Both the position numbers and the translations under genes were made by a program. A model generated the notes under the pieces. It made no database searches. It had not been told where the DNA came from and worked only from the letters and a program-made list of their open reading frames with translations. Below are positions 36,610 through 46,600 of a stretch of 64,000 nt of DNA, in pieces. Every line of letters begins with the position of its first letter. Position 1 is the stretch's first letter. This DNA comes from Natronogracilivirga saccharolytica (lineage in GTDB: Bacteria > Bacteroidota > Rhodothermia > Balneolales > Natronogracilivirgulaceae): the NCBI RefSeq assembly GCF_017921895.1, contig NZ_JAFIDN010000007.1:62001-126000 (forward strand). The letters run 5' to 3'.

Positions 36610-38658
36610 ATGATACAACTCGACAATGTTGACCGAATCGCAGCCAAAGCATTTGAGGGCTACATCGTAAAGAAGGACCTGCTCGATCAGTTTCGTAAGC
36701 AGTTTCCTGTCCCCACCTATGTGGTTGAGTTTTTGCTTGGCCGGTATTGTGCCACCACGGATCCTGAAGAAATCGCCGAGGGCCTTGAAATAGTAAAAAG
36801 ACAGCTTTCAGACCGCACAGTACGAACAGGAGAAGAAGAATATTTCAAGTCCAAAGCAAGGGAAAAAGGCTCCATCAAAATTATCGATCTGATTACAGCC
36901 AGACTTGACTCCAAGTCGGATTCTTACATTGCCCAGCTACCCAGTCTGATGCTAAATGATGCACGCATAAGCGAGGAGCTTATCAATGATAATGATCGGA
37001 TTTTGACAGGTGGTTTCTATGCGGAAATTGAACTGGAGTACGACGCTGCCATTGCTCAGGAAAACCGGGGAAGGCCTTTTGGAGTAATTAATTTGAGACC
37101 GATCCAGCTTTCCAAGCGAAACGTCCTGGATGTTCTTTACCAGGGCAGGGAGCATTTTACATTGCAGGAATGGCAGGATTTTTTGTTACGAAGTGTCGGC
37201 ATGGAACCTTCATCCTTAACAGAAAAAGCAAAAAATGTCCTGTTTGTCCGGATGGTTCCCTTTGTAGAGAAGAACTTCAACATGGTGGAACTCGGTCCGC
37301 GCGGGACCGGCAAGAGCCATCTCTACCAGCAGATATCTCCATACTCGCATCTGGTTTCCGGTGGCAAAAGCACGGTGGCAAAAATGTTTGTCAACATGGG
37401 TTCCGGGGAGCGTGGATTGGTATGCAAGTATGATGTTATCTGCTTTGATGAAGTGGCCGGTATCTCCTTTGACCAGAAGGATGGGGTCAACATCATGAAA
37501 GGCTACATGGAAAGTGGTGAGTTCAGCCGGGGTAAGGAGTCTATTCGTGCAGACGGCAGTATGGTCCTGGTAGGCAACTTTGAAGTCGATGTGGAGCACC
37601 AGCAACGAATCAGCCATCTCTTTGGCCCGCTGCCGCCGGAAATGCGCAACGATACCGCCTTCATGGACCGCATCCATGCCTATGTACCCGGTTGGGATTT
37701 CCCGAAACTCAACAAAGACTACTTTACACAGCATTTTGGACTCGTAAGCGACTTTCTTGCCGAGTGCTGGACTCGGATGCGTAGCTATTCAAGAGTAACA
37801 CAATTTCTGCCCAAGGTTGATTTTGGCGGTGCTCTAAGCGGGAGGGACAATTTCTCGGTACAAAAGACCGTCAACGGTCTTATCAAACTAATGCAACCAA
37901 ATCCAGAGGCGCCCATCTCTGATGAAATGCTGGAATGGGCGGTTAAAGTAGCTCTGGAATACCGTCGTCGCGTCAAAGAACAACAGAAAAAGATCGGGTC
38001 GGCTGAGTACCGCAACACGCATTTCAGCTATAGAATTGGCGACGATGGTGTTGAAACATTTGTCGGTACCCCTGAATTACACAGTGAACATACAATCACA
38101 GATGATCCATTACCTCCAGGAGAGGTATGGGCATTGGGAACAGGTGGAGTCGATGAATATGCCGGATTGTATAAAATTGAGGTCAATATAGGCCCCGGCC
38201 AAGGAGTAAAAATACTGAACCGCCCGGCACCTCAACCATTTTCGGAAAGTGTTCGTTATGCTGAGCAGAATCTTTATAGCAAGTACAAGGAGTTGGTTGG
38301 TGACCGGGATCCAAGGTCTCACCAGTTCTCCATACAGCTTCGGTCCTTTGATACGGCAAAAAGCGGTATGGGTATCGGAATGCCGGTCCTGATCGCCTTG
38401 TGCAGCTCACTTATCGAAAAGCACACCCGGGGAGGTTTGGCAGTGGTAGGTTCCCTTAATCTGGGTGGCTCGCTTGACCTGGTGTACAATGCGGTTAACC
38501 TTGCCGAATTGGCCATAGAAAAAGGGGCCAAAACCCTTCTTATACCTGTCAATGCCCGCAAACAGCTGAATGATCTTTCCGATGAAATGATTGCAAAAAT
38601 TAACATACAATATTACACCGATCCACAGGATTGCTTGTTGAAGGCATTGGTTGAATGA
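36610..38658 (+). CDS. brxL: BREX Lon-like AAA+ protein BrxL
   Basis: About 682 residues. The AAA+ part has Walker A GPRGTGKSHL (about 229-238) and Walker B DVICFDEVAG. The C-terminal 130 residues have the Lon-protease-like fold (KSGMGIGMPVLIALCSSLIE, then GSLNLGGSLDLV and KGAKTLLIPVNAR). BrxL assembles as a ring on DNA and is needed for phage exclusion but not for methylation. The start at ATG 36610 gives the family's MIQLDNVDRIAAKAFEGY opening; the longer frame from 36517 runs inside pglZ. Confidence 0.92.
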   Translation: MIQLDNVDRIAAKAFEGYIVKKDLLDQFRKQFPVPTYVVEFLLGRYCATTDPEEIAEGLEIVKRQLSDRTVRTGEEEYFKSKAREKGSIKIIDLITARLDSKSDSYIAQLPSLMLNDARISEELINDNDRILTGGFYAEIELEYDAAIAQENRGRPFGVINLRPIQLSKRNVLDVLYQGREHFTLQEWQDFLLRSVGMEPSSLTEKAKNVLFVRMVPFVEKNFNMVELGPRGTGKSHLYQQISPYSHLVSGGKSTVAKMFVNMGSGERGLVCKYDVICFDEVAGISFDQKDGVNIMKGYMESGEFSRGKESIRADGSMVLVGNFEVDVEHQQRISHLFGPLPPEMRNDTAFMDRIHAYVPGWDFPKLNKDYFTQHFGLVSDFLAECWTRMRSYSRVTQFLPKVDFGGALSGRDNFSVQKTVNGLIKLMQPNPEAPISDEMLEWAVKVALEYRRRVKEQQKKIGSAEYRNTHFSYRIGDDGVETFVGTPELHSEHTITDDPLPPGEVWALGTGGVDEYAGLYKIEVNIGPGQGVKILNRPAPQPFSESVRYAEQNLYSKYKELVGDRDPRSHQFSIQLRSFDTAKSGMGIGMPVLIALCSSLIEKHTRGGLAVVGSLNLGGSLDLVYNAVNLAELAIEKGAKTLLIPVNARKQLNDLSDEMIAKINIQYYTDPQDCLLKALVE

Positions 38659-38945
38659 TAAGGTGGTTATGCAACCTGCAAAACCGGGATATCGGGATGA
38701 TCGTAATACCGCCGAATTTATCAACTACTTCATCGACAAAGGTATGACGGATACCGTTATTCACACCAGCGGTCATGCAGACCGGGAGGGGGCTTGGGAA
38801 ATTGGTGGATGTGCTGCAGCCGAAATATATCGTGCCTATCCACACATTTGAGCCAAGTCAATACGAACGGATATTTTCGGGGGACAATGTACTTCAGTTG
38901 GCTGATGGTGAAATCTGCGATGCTTCGGGTGGCGTTTCAGCTTAG
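38651..38945 (+). pseudogene. Frameshifted 3' remnant of an MBL-fold nuclease (RMMBL domain)
   Basis: From 38651 the frame reads DTVIHTSGHADREG and then derails. One frame over it continues GLGKLVDVLQPKYIVPIHTF and VLQLADGEIC to a TAG at 38943-38945. Together this is the C-terminal RMMBL segment of metallo-beta-lactamase-fold hydrolases (SGHAD and PIHT are the marker motifs). The break is one extra G in a G5 run at about 38790. The N-terminal catalytic domain is missing, so it is a remnant, not a simple sequencing slip. Confidence 0.75.
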
Positions 38946-38997
38946 GGCAAGACCAATGATCTGTTTTGGGGAGGAGTTGTGTCCTTATTCCCAACCT

Positions 38998-39022
38998 AAA
39001 AAAGAAGCCCGACCGGACTTCT
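38998..39022 (-). terminator. Intrinsic terminator of the leftward recombination block
   Basis: On the minus strand GAAGTCCGG-TC-GGGCTTC forms a hairpin with one mismatch, followed directly by six T. It lies 12 bases after the stop of the last leftward gene. Confidence 0.65.
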
Positions 39023-39033
39023 CTTCTGCCAAA

Positions 39034-39546
39034 TCACTTACTCCCATTTACAGATTCGGCATATTCCTCCGGCTTCAAGTAGCCTTCACGTTCAATGACT
39101 CGAACGTACTCTCCTGAGGATTCAAACTGATATGGATCCAGCTCACCTTTCTCATTTTTGAATGGTAAAATGCTTTCCACGTTTGCAAATGTTCGCTCCT
39201 CGGTCACATTGTGCGTAATGAATAGCGTGGCATTGACACCGATAAACTCCTCCAGATCGATGCCTCCCTGAAGCTGCTCCGGGGAAAACTTTCCTCCCCG
39301 CCAACGTTCCAGATCTTTCCTGAGATTGGCTTTTTCGTTCAGGCTCCAGGTATATCGCTTACCAACGATATAATGAGATCCATCATCATCGATCTCTTTC
39401 AACTCCCATATGAGCGAGAGCTTGTGCTTCCGCCCAAACGGCGTATCCAATTCGCCAAGATCCACGGCATCCACACAGACGCCGTGATGCAAGCCTTCAG
39501 ATGGCAGGGGATACTGGCTGGGGTCTTCTTTTATGATTAAAGGCAT
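39034..39546 (-). CDS. Phage-type ssDNA-binding-like protein of a recombination module
   Basis: A 170-residue protein with a beta-rich N-terminal half (GLHHGVCVDAVDLGELDTPFG, then LSLIWELKEID) and the segment NLRKDLERWRG followed by GVNATLFITHNV. This pattern is common in small phage proteins encoded beside YqaJ/RecT or exonuclease genes and annotated as DUF669-like or ssDNA-binding. It is 12 bases downstream of the YqaJ exonuclease gene. Function inferred from neighbours; the family call is tentative. Confidence 0.6.
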   Translation of the reverse strand: MPLIIKEDPSQYPLPSEGLHHGVCVDAVDLGELDTPFGRKHKLSLIWELKEIDDDGSHYIVGKRYTWSLNEKANLRKDLERWRGGKFSPEQLQGGIDLEEFIGVNATLFITHNVTEERTFANVESILPFKNEKGELDPYQFESSGEYVRVIEREGYLKPEEYAESVNGSK

Positions 39547-39558
39547 ATTTACCTCCTG

Positions 39559-40530
39559 TTATTTTGGTTGGTTGATAAGAAATCGCCGGGTTTGTGACGG
39601 TTCGCAATATTTGCGATACAACTCCGGGTGATCCGCTTTCAATCGTGCGGTGTTTATCCTGTTGCTGACCGAGTTTTTCCATGTCACCAGATTTCGTCCG
39701 GCAAACACCATACGCTGAGCATCCTTGAGATGATCCTTGAGCAGGTTTTTGTAGTTCTCTTCGAGGGTCTTCAGGCGCTCCATCCGGTCCCGGATGTCCA
39801 GCAGCTCTGTGTAGAAGCCGTAGCACTTGGGAGTGGCTTCTACCACTGTGTCGTCACTCGCCTCAGGGTACAGGATTATCCGATCCTCATCATTAATGGG
39901 ATCGGGTCGAACGCCACCGACGATATGACGCTTCCACCACGATGCCGCTTTGTCAATGATTTCCCCGATAAACTGCTTATCCCGCTTGATCAGGACCGGA
40001 TCGTGATATTTTGCCGTATCGCGTTCGTAGATGAACAGATAGGCATACTCGTATCCGGTCAAACCCAGGTAGAACTGGATCTGGTACTTCCATTCTACCG
40101 GGAAGGGTTCCTTCAGATTCTTCAACCTGTAACTGGTCGTCGTCTTGAGCTCAAGTAGTCCGGTAGTCTTATGCTTTTGATTGGATACAATTTGACGATC
40201 GATATGTGCCCGCAGGAACGGATACTTTTCACTTGTGTAGCTATTGGACATATTCCGGGTCCGAAATCCGGTTATATGGGTGAACTTTTCGGCCATGACC
40301 GGCTCAAACACGTTACCGAACTCCGTTACTGGAGTTGATCCGGAAGGTTCCTGAAGCCCCTTCTTGATACGCCAGAGTTGCAGGGGCGTCTGCCAGTCGG
40401 ATTTGCCAAAGGCTGCGGCAACTTCAGATCCCCCCAGGTAATTCTGCCGGAAATGAACCCATTGCTGACCGGGAATTTCTGACATATAGCGGGTATTTCT
40501 GGATTTCTTTGTCTTTTGGGTTGTTTGCAT
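39559..40530 (-). CDS. YqaJ/lambda-exonuclease-type viral recombinase
   Basis: A 323-residue alkaline exonuclease of the YqaJ family. It begins with the family opening FRQNYLGGSEVAAAFGKS, then FGNVFEPVMAEKF, FLRAHIDRQI (catalytic Asp), GLLELKTTT (E-x-K) and KYQIQFYLGLTGYEYAYL. This enzyme chews 5' strands of duplex ends for single-strand annealing, normally with an annealing protein. The next gene may bind the product. It lies 15 bases after the clamp-like gene on the same strand. Confidence 0.87.
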   Translation of the reverse strand: MQTTQKTKKSRNTRYMSEIPGQQWVHFRQNYLGGSEVAAAFGKSDWQTPLQLWRIKKGLQEPSGSTPVTEFGNVFEPVMAEKFTHITGFRTRNMSNSYTSEKYPFLRAHIDRQIVSNQKHKTTGLLELKTTTSYRLKNLKEPFPVEWKYQIQFYLGLTGYEYAYLFIYERDTAKYHDPVLIKRDKQFIGEIIDKAASWWKRHIVGGVRPDPINDEDRIILYPEASDDTVVEATPKCYGFYTELLDIRDRMERLKTLEENYKNLLKDHLKDAQRMVFAGRNLVTWKNSVSNRINTARLKADHPELYRKYCEPSQTRRFLINQPK

Positions 40531-40545
40531 GGTTTTTCCTCTATG

Positions 40546-41571
40546 TTAGTGGTTTTGTTTTAGCATGACGGGCATCACGAGTTTATCATCACCCACAAGC
40601 CCGGGCCGGGCAGGACTACTCAGGTGTAGTTTTATCCAATCGTCCGGATAGTCTTTGAAGACACCGGCAAGCAGCCTGGAATCAAAGCCGATCTCAAAGG
40701 GATCATCTTTTGGCCCGGAATGCTGATAGTCTCCGATTTGACCGGATACATAACTTTTGTTCAAATCCGTATCTTCAGCTGTAAGCTTTACCCGTCCATT
40801 AAGCATAAGCCTGACAGTTTTTGCACCTCCGGCTGAGATTTCAGCTGCCTCAAGAGCGTTCAGGGCATCTTTCCTGTTGATGGTTACCGTGTAGAAGCAC
40901 TCTTCCTTTTTCGGTATAACCCGTTGGTAATTTGGATAGACCTCATTAATGGGTTTATACCATATTTTTTCGAGATCCGGGGAAATCGAAATAGCGGCCT
41001 GCCAATCATTGGAATCATCCAACCCTGCCTGATATACGCAGTAAGCAGCTTTGGTCATCAATTCAACGGGTTGTTTGGGGATGATGAAAGGTGGCTTAGG
41101 TGCGGATCGATTAGGACTGAATTTCATCCGGTGCCCGTCCGTTGCGACAATATCATCACCAATGAACACCCCCTGCATGGCCGGGCGCAGATCATCGTGT
41201 GACACATAAGGCAAGAAACCTTTGAGTTCATCGCCGTCCAGTAATGCAATCTGTCCCTTGGCCGGTTCGGGAATATCCGGATAGAGCTGAAGATCTTCTG
41301 TGCCAAAGGTGAACGCTCCGGCATTGGTTTGGATGATGTACTGATCACCGGAGGTGGTGATGCTGTCAATCCGGTACTTTTTGGCGATTTTCACAAACTC
41401 CCTGATCGGGATCAGGACGGTATCGGCGACATTCAGCTCGTGGGGGATCTGGTAAAACGTATCCAGATTAGTCACAGTGATTGTACTTCGCGTAATCAGG
41501 GCAAGATCACAAATGGGCAATTTGGTTTTGCCCTGAAACTTGTTCAGGTTGGTTAGTTGGTTGTTATTCAT
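40546..41571 (-). CDS. Divergent DNA sliding clamp (DnaN/beta-subunit-like)
   Basis: About 341 residues. The clamp pattern is seen in DDLRPAMQGVFIGDDIVATDGHRM, in EVYPNYQRVIPKKEECFYTVT (the usual YPxYxxVIP), and in the C-terminal KLVMPVML, which matches the closing strand of bacterial beta clamps. The first domain is shortened compared with the usual 365-375 residues. It may act as an element-borne clamp for replication or repair, in the same transcript as YqaJ. Start at ATG 41571; a longer frame runs into the terminator upstream. Confidence 0.8.
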   Translation of the reverse strand: MNNNQLTNLNKFQGKTKLPICDLALITRSTITVTNLDTFYQIPHELNVADTVLIPIREFVKIAKKYRIDSITTSGDQYIIQTNAGAFTFGTEDLQLYPDIPEPAKGQIALLDGDELKGFLPYVSHDDLRPAMQGVFIGDDIVATDGHRMKFSPNRSAPKPPFIIPKQPVELMTKAAYCVYQAGLDDSNDWQAAISISPDLEKIWYKPINEVYPNYQRVIPKKEECFYTVTINRKDALNALEAAEISAGGAKTVRLMLNGRVKLTAEDTDLNKSYVSGQIGDYQHSGPKDDPFEIGFDSRLLAGVFKDYPDDWIKLHLSSPARPGLVGDDKLVMPVMLKQNH

Positions 41572-41603
41572 GATGTTGAAGGGTATAGGGGTGCGTAAAA
41601 GTG

Positions 41604-41629
41604 AAAAGGCCACCGTTAGGCAGCCTTTT
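41604..41629 (-). terminator. Hairpin between radC-like and clamp genes
   Basis: AAAAGGC (41604-41610) pairs with GCCTTTT (41623-41629) around 12 bases. The T-rich arm can serve as a U-tract in either direction. It would partly separate the clamp/YqaJ transcript from the RadC gene. Confidence 0.6.
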
Positions 41630-41641
41630 CTTTTGCGTTGC

Positions 41642-42109
41642 TTACAGTAATCCTTGCTGGCTGAAAGAGGTATAATCCCAGCGTGTGAGGATTAAATGAT
41701 CATCCAGGTGGATATCCAGATTTTTTCCGGCCTCAACGATTTTCGTGGTTATGGCTTTATCTGCATTAGATATGCGAAGATTCCCGCTTGGATGATTGTG
41801 GCATACGATTATGGAATTCGCATTCGCCAGTAAGGCAAACTTGAAAACCTGGGCCGGGTCAACAATACAGGCCGTGCCGCTACCTTTGGCAATCTTTGCC
41901 CATCCGAGCACACGTTTAGACGGATTCAGTAACAGAAGCATAAACTCCTCTGATAGCTCTATCGTACTATCATCCCATATTTCCCGGAAGTACTCAGCAG
42001 CACTTTGAGGATCACGAATTTGCGGTTGCGTCATGGGATTGCGCTTGGACCGGTAGGTAAGCTGCACCTCGGCAAGCTCCGGACTTTCCAATGATGGATT
42101 TTTTTGCAT
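41642..42109 (-). CDS. radC: RadC-like JAB-domain protein
   Basis: About 155 residues, a short RadC without the N-terminal HhH part. The JAMM metal site is intact: SIIVCHNHPSGNLRISNAD gives the H-x-H-x10-D pattern, and the partner Glu is in ELSEEFMLLLL. Such short RadC proteins are common on plasmids and integrative elements; the exact role is unsettled. Start at ATG 42109. Bracketed by two hairpin terminators. Confidence 0.88.
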   Translation of the reverse strand: MQKNPSLESPELAEVQLTYRSKRNPMTQPQIRDPQSAAEYFREIWDDSTIELSEEFMLLLLNPSKRVLGWAKIAKGSGTACIVDPAQVFKFALLANANSIIVCHNHPSGNLRISNADKAITTKIVEAGKNLDIHLDDHLILTRWDYTSFSQQGLL

Positions 42110-42140
42110 GGAGTTTTGGGTTATAGGGTGAGTAGAAATA

Positions 42141-42169
42141 AAAAAGGCAGCTTCAAGGGCTGCCTTTTT
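42141..42169. terminator. Bidirectional hairpin terminator
   Basis: A perfect 11-bp stem, AAAAAGGCAGC (42141-42151) with GCTGCCTTTTT (42159-42169), and a 7-base loop. Both strands end in a T-run. It covers the 3' end of the small 38-codon gene and precedes radC. Confidence 0.85.
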
Positions 42170-42269
42170 GTTTTTCCTGTTTTGATTTTGGGGGTTCATC
42201 CTCTCCAAGGAGGAAGACCCGGAGCGCCGCTTTGAGAAATTCTCCGGCGGCATTGATAAGGTCTTTCAT
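42153..42269 (-). CDS. Small amphipathic protein (38 residues)
   Basis: A short frame not in any known family. It starts at ATG 42269 with AGGAGA ten bases upstream and reads MKDLINAAGEFLKAALRVF followed by an acidic/basic tail. The first 20 residues could form an amphipathic helix. Its stop lies within the terminator hairpin. It sits between the DUF932 gene and radC on the same strand. Support is only the ribosome site and position. Confidence 0.45.
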   Translation of the reverse strand: MKDLINAAGEFLKAALRVFLLGEDEPPKSKQEKQKGSP

Positions 42270-42325
42270 GGTTCATTTTCTCCTGAGGATTATTATGATG
42301 ATGATTTTGATTATGAGGGGAAGCT

Positions 42326-43093
42326 TCATAGGGCGAATACTTTTGATACGGATTGTTGGTAGCGGGCCCGCTTGCGTGGCTCGATTTTATGCGAGATGTG
42401 ATTGGTGAGCCGGTTTAGAAGAGTATACTGCGACAGGCGTCCCATCTCTTCCTGACTGATCACTTGCTCGGCGAGTCTTTTAGAGATATTCTCCGAGACG
42501 CTCACCATCAGCTCATCGGTTACGGGCTGGACTTCCAGATGATCAATTCGCTGCTGTATCACATCCAGTTGACTTGCTGCTTCATGAAGCCGGTCACCCA
42601 GATCAGTCAGGTTAAAACCTGAAGTATGACGTGAGTTATAGCGAGCCAGTACTTCACCGAAAACCATTCCGTTTGAGCAGATGGCACGGATAGCTCCGAA
42701 GAAGAAGCGTACCGATTCTGAGCAATCGTAGCTGTTATGAATGAAAACAGACAGAGCGAGGTCACTTTCCCGGTCGCGCATCTTCAGTTCGGGAAAAGTG
42801 ATCTGGAGACGCATCCGGTTGTTGTCCACAAAAGAGTGCGACGGATCGATTCGGAAGCTTGTCCCACTGACGGCTAATTCACGAAGTGCGCTGTCAATGA
42901 GGTCCGCATTTCGGACAACTTCATAAGAGCTTTTGACAATGCTGATAAGCTCATTCGTATCCTCGCGCACGATGGCTTTGTGGCCATTAGTTAAAAAAGT
43001 TTCCGGGTTCTCCGGGTCGATGATTTGTCCATCGGCATTGTCCACAAATACAGGGCGTTCGATGACAGGAAAGCAAAAAGGTTGAAGGTTCAT
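42326..43093 (-). CDS. DUF932 family protein
   Basis: A 255-residue protein of the DUF932 family, frequent on plasmids and phages. Recognisable segments: LISIVKSSYEVVRNADLIDSA, DLALSVFIHNSYDCSESVRF, FFGAIRAICSNGMVFGEV and the late helical part. The biochemical function is not known; it tends to occur near recombination genes, as here. It starts the leftward block, followed by the small 38-residue gene and radC. Confidence 0.82.
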   Translation of the reverse strand: MNLQPFCFPVIERPVFVDNADGQIIDPENPETFLTNGHKAIVREDTNELISIVKSSYEVVRNADLIDSALRELAVSGTSFRIDPSHSFVDNNRMRLQITFPELKMRDRESDLALSVFIHNSYDCSESVRFFFGAIRAICSNGMVFGEVLARYNSRHTSGFNLTDLGDRLHEAASQLDVIQQRIDHLEVQPVTDELMVSVSENISKRLAEQVISQEEMGRLSQYTLLNRLTNHISHKIEPRKRARYQQSVSKVFAL

Positions 43094-43386
43094 GGCAGTG
43101 GTATTTATAAGTTTAATAGAGATAATTCTCTATTGTTCTTATACCATATTTGCCATGAAAATCGCGGTATGAACTTGGTTTTGGCTACTTTCCGAGTTTT
43201 TTTCCTGTTTTGCCGTAATTACTTAATGTGGATATGTTATTGTTTCAATTCCAATTTAAGCCAAAATTATTTGTTATTATTGCTCATTTTATTATTATGA
43301 CCAAAACGCAAGGGTATGATGAGAGAATAGTTATATGTTTATTATGACTAAATCTTCAAAATCATTTTAATATTAAGAGGGGTTAG

Positions 43387-43578
43387 ATGAAGCACTATGA
43401 AGTTCTGTTACTTCTATTCCTTTTTCTGATTTCATCATGTACATTATTTGTTGGTGATGACGGAGAGGACGACCTGCCGGGAGCGAGTCCTTTTTTCGCA
43501 ATAATGGACTTGGTTACGAAAGTTCTGAATAATGAATTCCGTTTTCTTCCAATTAAATGTACTTCATTTTGTAAGTGA
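43387..43578 (+). CDS. Small lipoprotein-like protein
   Basis: A 63-residue frame beginning with a strong signal segment (LLLLFLFLISSC) that ends in a lipobox-like SSC, so Cys at about residue 18 could be lipidated. A GAGGGG ribosome site lies 6 bases upstream. The same GAGGGGTT-then-ATGAAGCA leader occurs before the retroelement target gene 270 bases on, so one may be a duplicated start. No function known; it could be a truncated gene. It shares frame with the target gene but is separated from it by TGA and about 80 bases. Confidence 0.5.
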   Translation: MKHYEVLLLLFLFLISSCTLFVGDDGEDDLPGASPFFAIMDLVTKVLNNEFRFLPIKCTSFCK

Positions 43579-43656
43579 CACCAGATTGTCGAAACATCTC
43601 AAAATTTAGGTGGGATTTATATACATAAAATTTTGGTCAAAGCTGCGGAGGGGTTT

Positions 43657-46600
43657 ATGAAGCATATCTATACAACAATTCCAATTCAAGTTATTCTGCT
43701 CATTTTATTGGCATTTCTATTGAGCAGCAACAATACTTATGAGGTCACCGGTACACTGGTCGATGAAAACGATGCTCCCATTGTTGATCACAAAGTGATG
43801 CTTGTGGATCAAAATGACGAGCAAATTGCCTCCGATCATACCGGCAGTGATGGTCAGTTTACGTTATCCTATCAAGTGGAACCAACATCTGCAGAACCAG
43901 GATTTGGCACTGACAGCCCGTCGGAGTTCCGTTTGGGCTCATCATACCCCAATCCTTTTAACCCTCGTACAAGAATTCCCTTTCAGGTACCGGAAAACAC
44001 CCGGGCTTATATAGCTGTCTACAATATTTTGGGGCAACGGATCATGCACACCCATGCAGAGGTCAATAAAGGGACCCATGAAATCGAGGTTAACCTGGGC
44101 ACTGGGCTTTCACAAGGCCAATATGTGTTGCGCGTGCAAGGTGATGGGTTCATGCTAACTGAAACGATGACATTTCTAAGCGCTGGCATCAGCAGCGGCA
44201 CTCACGGCATCACAGTGCGTTCAGCCGGTCAGGTGCAAAGCAGGGCTTCCGGCAGTATGCATTTGGCAGATACCGAAATCTATCGGATCGTTGTGGATGA
44301 TACCGATGATTATTCAGGAATGGAGATTGAGATTACGGCCAACCAGGATTATGAACTCGAGGTGCTCAAGTTGTCACGAAAAGTACGCCCACCCTCATTG
44401 ACCACCCAGGAAGTTAGTAATATCACATTAACCACAGCACGTGCAGGTGGGGCCATAAGCGATGATGGTGGTTCAGATGTCACCGAAATGGGGGTGGTAT
44501 GGGCTGCAACAGACGATCCGACGCTAACTACTAATGATGGTATGACGGCAGATACTTTGGACAATGGTGCATTTTCCAGCCGTATTACAGGTCTCTCGCC
44601 GGAAACAAACTATTTTATGCGGGCGTACGCCACCAATAGAACTGGAACGTCCTATGGTGAATCTTTTGAGTTTCGCACGCCAAAAGTTGAAGAAATAGAA
44701 GTGGCAGTTCAAAAAACTGTCGAGGAGCTAATTCCGGAAAATTACCTGCCTGCCGTTTTTGCCTATTATGAAAGCCTAGAAGAAGCGAAAAGAGCGGAAT
44801 ATTTAGATTCCTTAGACCAAGCTGGTAATACTTTACATGAAATTGCAAGTGAGTATTTCTCATCAGCAGAATTCAAAGAAGAATTCGAAAAATCACAAGC
44901 CAAGATACTCGGCAAAAAAAATAGCGATTTGGATTCGCAATTTTTTTCCGGATGTAGCAACATGGCGCGTCTTGGTTACTCCCGGGGACTAACAATTGAT
45001 GCAAATGTGTCGGCAACAGGAGTTGTTTTAATCGGAGTAGGTCTAAGTGCTCATGGTGGCGGTGGTGCTGAAATGGTTTACGATTTTGTGAATATGGATC
45101 GAAATCTATACCTGTTTCAAATGTGTGGAATAGGTGCCTCCATTTCGGGTGGTGCGGGACTTGGAGCTTCAACTGGGATCAGCCTTGGTGGTTTTAACAA
45201 GATTATTACGAATATTCCGGCCAATCAACAAGACACAATTGACAGATTTGCAGGTTTATCAAGAGGCTCATCACTTTCCCTTGGGGGTAAAGTAGCTGTA
45301 TTATTTGGCGTTGATTTAAGTCTTGGTTTCGGGATTACAAAAGGCGTTGAGGGTACGCCTCCAGGTGGGGTCATAGAGAATTTAAAAGAATGCCCATCTA
45401 TAATATTGAATCCGCAAATTAATCGCGGCCCAATGGCTCTGTCATTTGAGGCAAGTATCGGGGCTTCTGTCGGTACAGAAGCAGCTGCAATGCTTAAAGG
45501 TGAGGGACAGCGTGTTGCTACATTTAGTCGATCAGAAGATTATTTCTATACGGATTTTGGACGTGAAAATAAGGATGACAGGGTAGCACCATCACTTCGT
45601 ATGGCAGCAGATATTCTAAAGCCCAGCCCCTATAATGGTCTTACAGGAGGAACCATACCTTCTCCATTGGACCTTGCTATGTCTGCAATGGCTGTGAGTT
45701 ATGGTCTATTTAATCCCTTAGAATGCGAGGAACCAACATATCCCCCATTAGTCATAACTAATTCCGTAGAACACATCTCTCATAATTCAGCTGAAATCGA
45801 GGGTTACTTCAAAGATGATGGTGGAGATGCTGTTACAGAGCGAGGCATATGCTGGAGCGAAACCAATGACCCTGATATTTTTACGAACTGCACCAGCGAA
45901 GGTACGGGTATGGGTGAGTTTTCCAGTACAATCGATGATTTGCAATCCGACACACGTTATTATGCAAGAGCATTTGCAGGCAATAGTATTGGAACAGCAT
46001 ATGGGGATCGGATTAGTTTTTCAACGCTGAAAGAACCACCTGAGCCAGGCACCTACTCTCTCAACCTTACTGTATCACCATCAGGCAGCGGTTCGGTTAG
46101 CGGAGCCGGCGAGTACGAGGAAGGGACTACTGTCACCATATCCGCCACTGCCAACAGTGGTTATAGCTTTGTCAACTGGAGCGGTGATACCGATCATGTA
46201 GCCGATGAGAATGTGGCCAGTACCACTGTGACCATGCCGGCTTCTGATATAAGCCTAACGGCAAATTTTGAGCAGGATGGTGGCAATGGCGACGGCCCCA
46301 GGGATACCGAAACCGAGGTAGTCGAAGTGACCAACCCTGAGACCGGAAGAGTTTGGATGGACCGCAACCTGGGGGCTTCGCGCGCTGCTACTTCTTCCAC
46401 TGACTCTCAGGCGTACGGCGATTTGTACCAGTGGGGCCGCGGGGCCGACGGGCACCAGTTGCGCAACTCATCAACGACCTCCACATTGAGCGAAAGTGAC
46501 CAGCCAGGCCACGGCAGTTTTATTACGAACAATAGTGGTGCCAATTGGGATTGGCGCAGCCCGCAAAACGATAATCTGTGGCAGGGGGTAAACGGGATCA

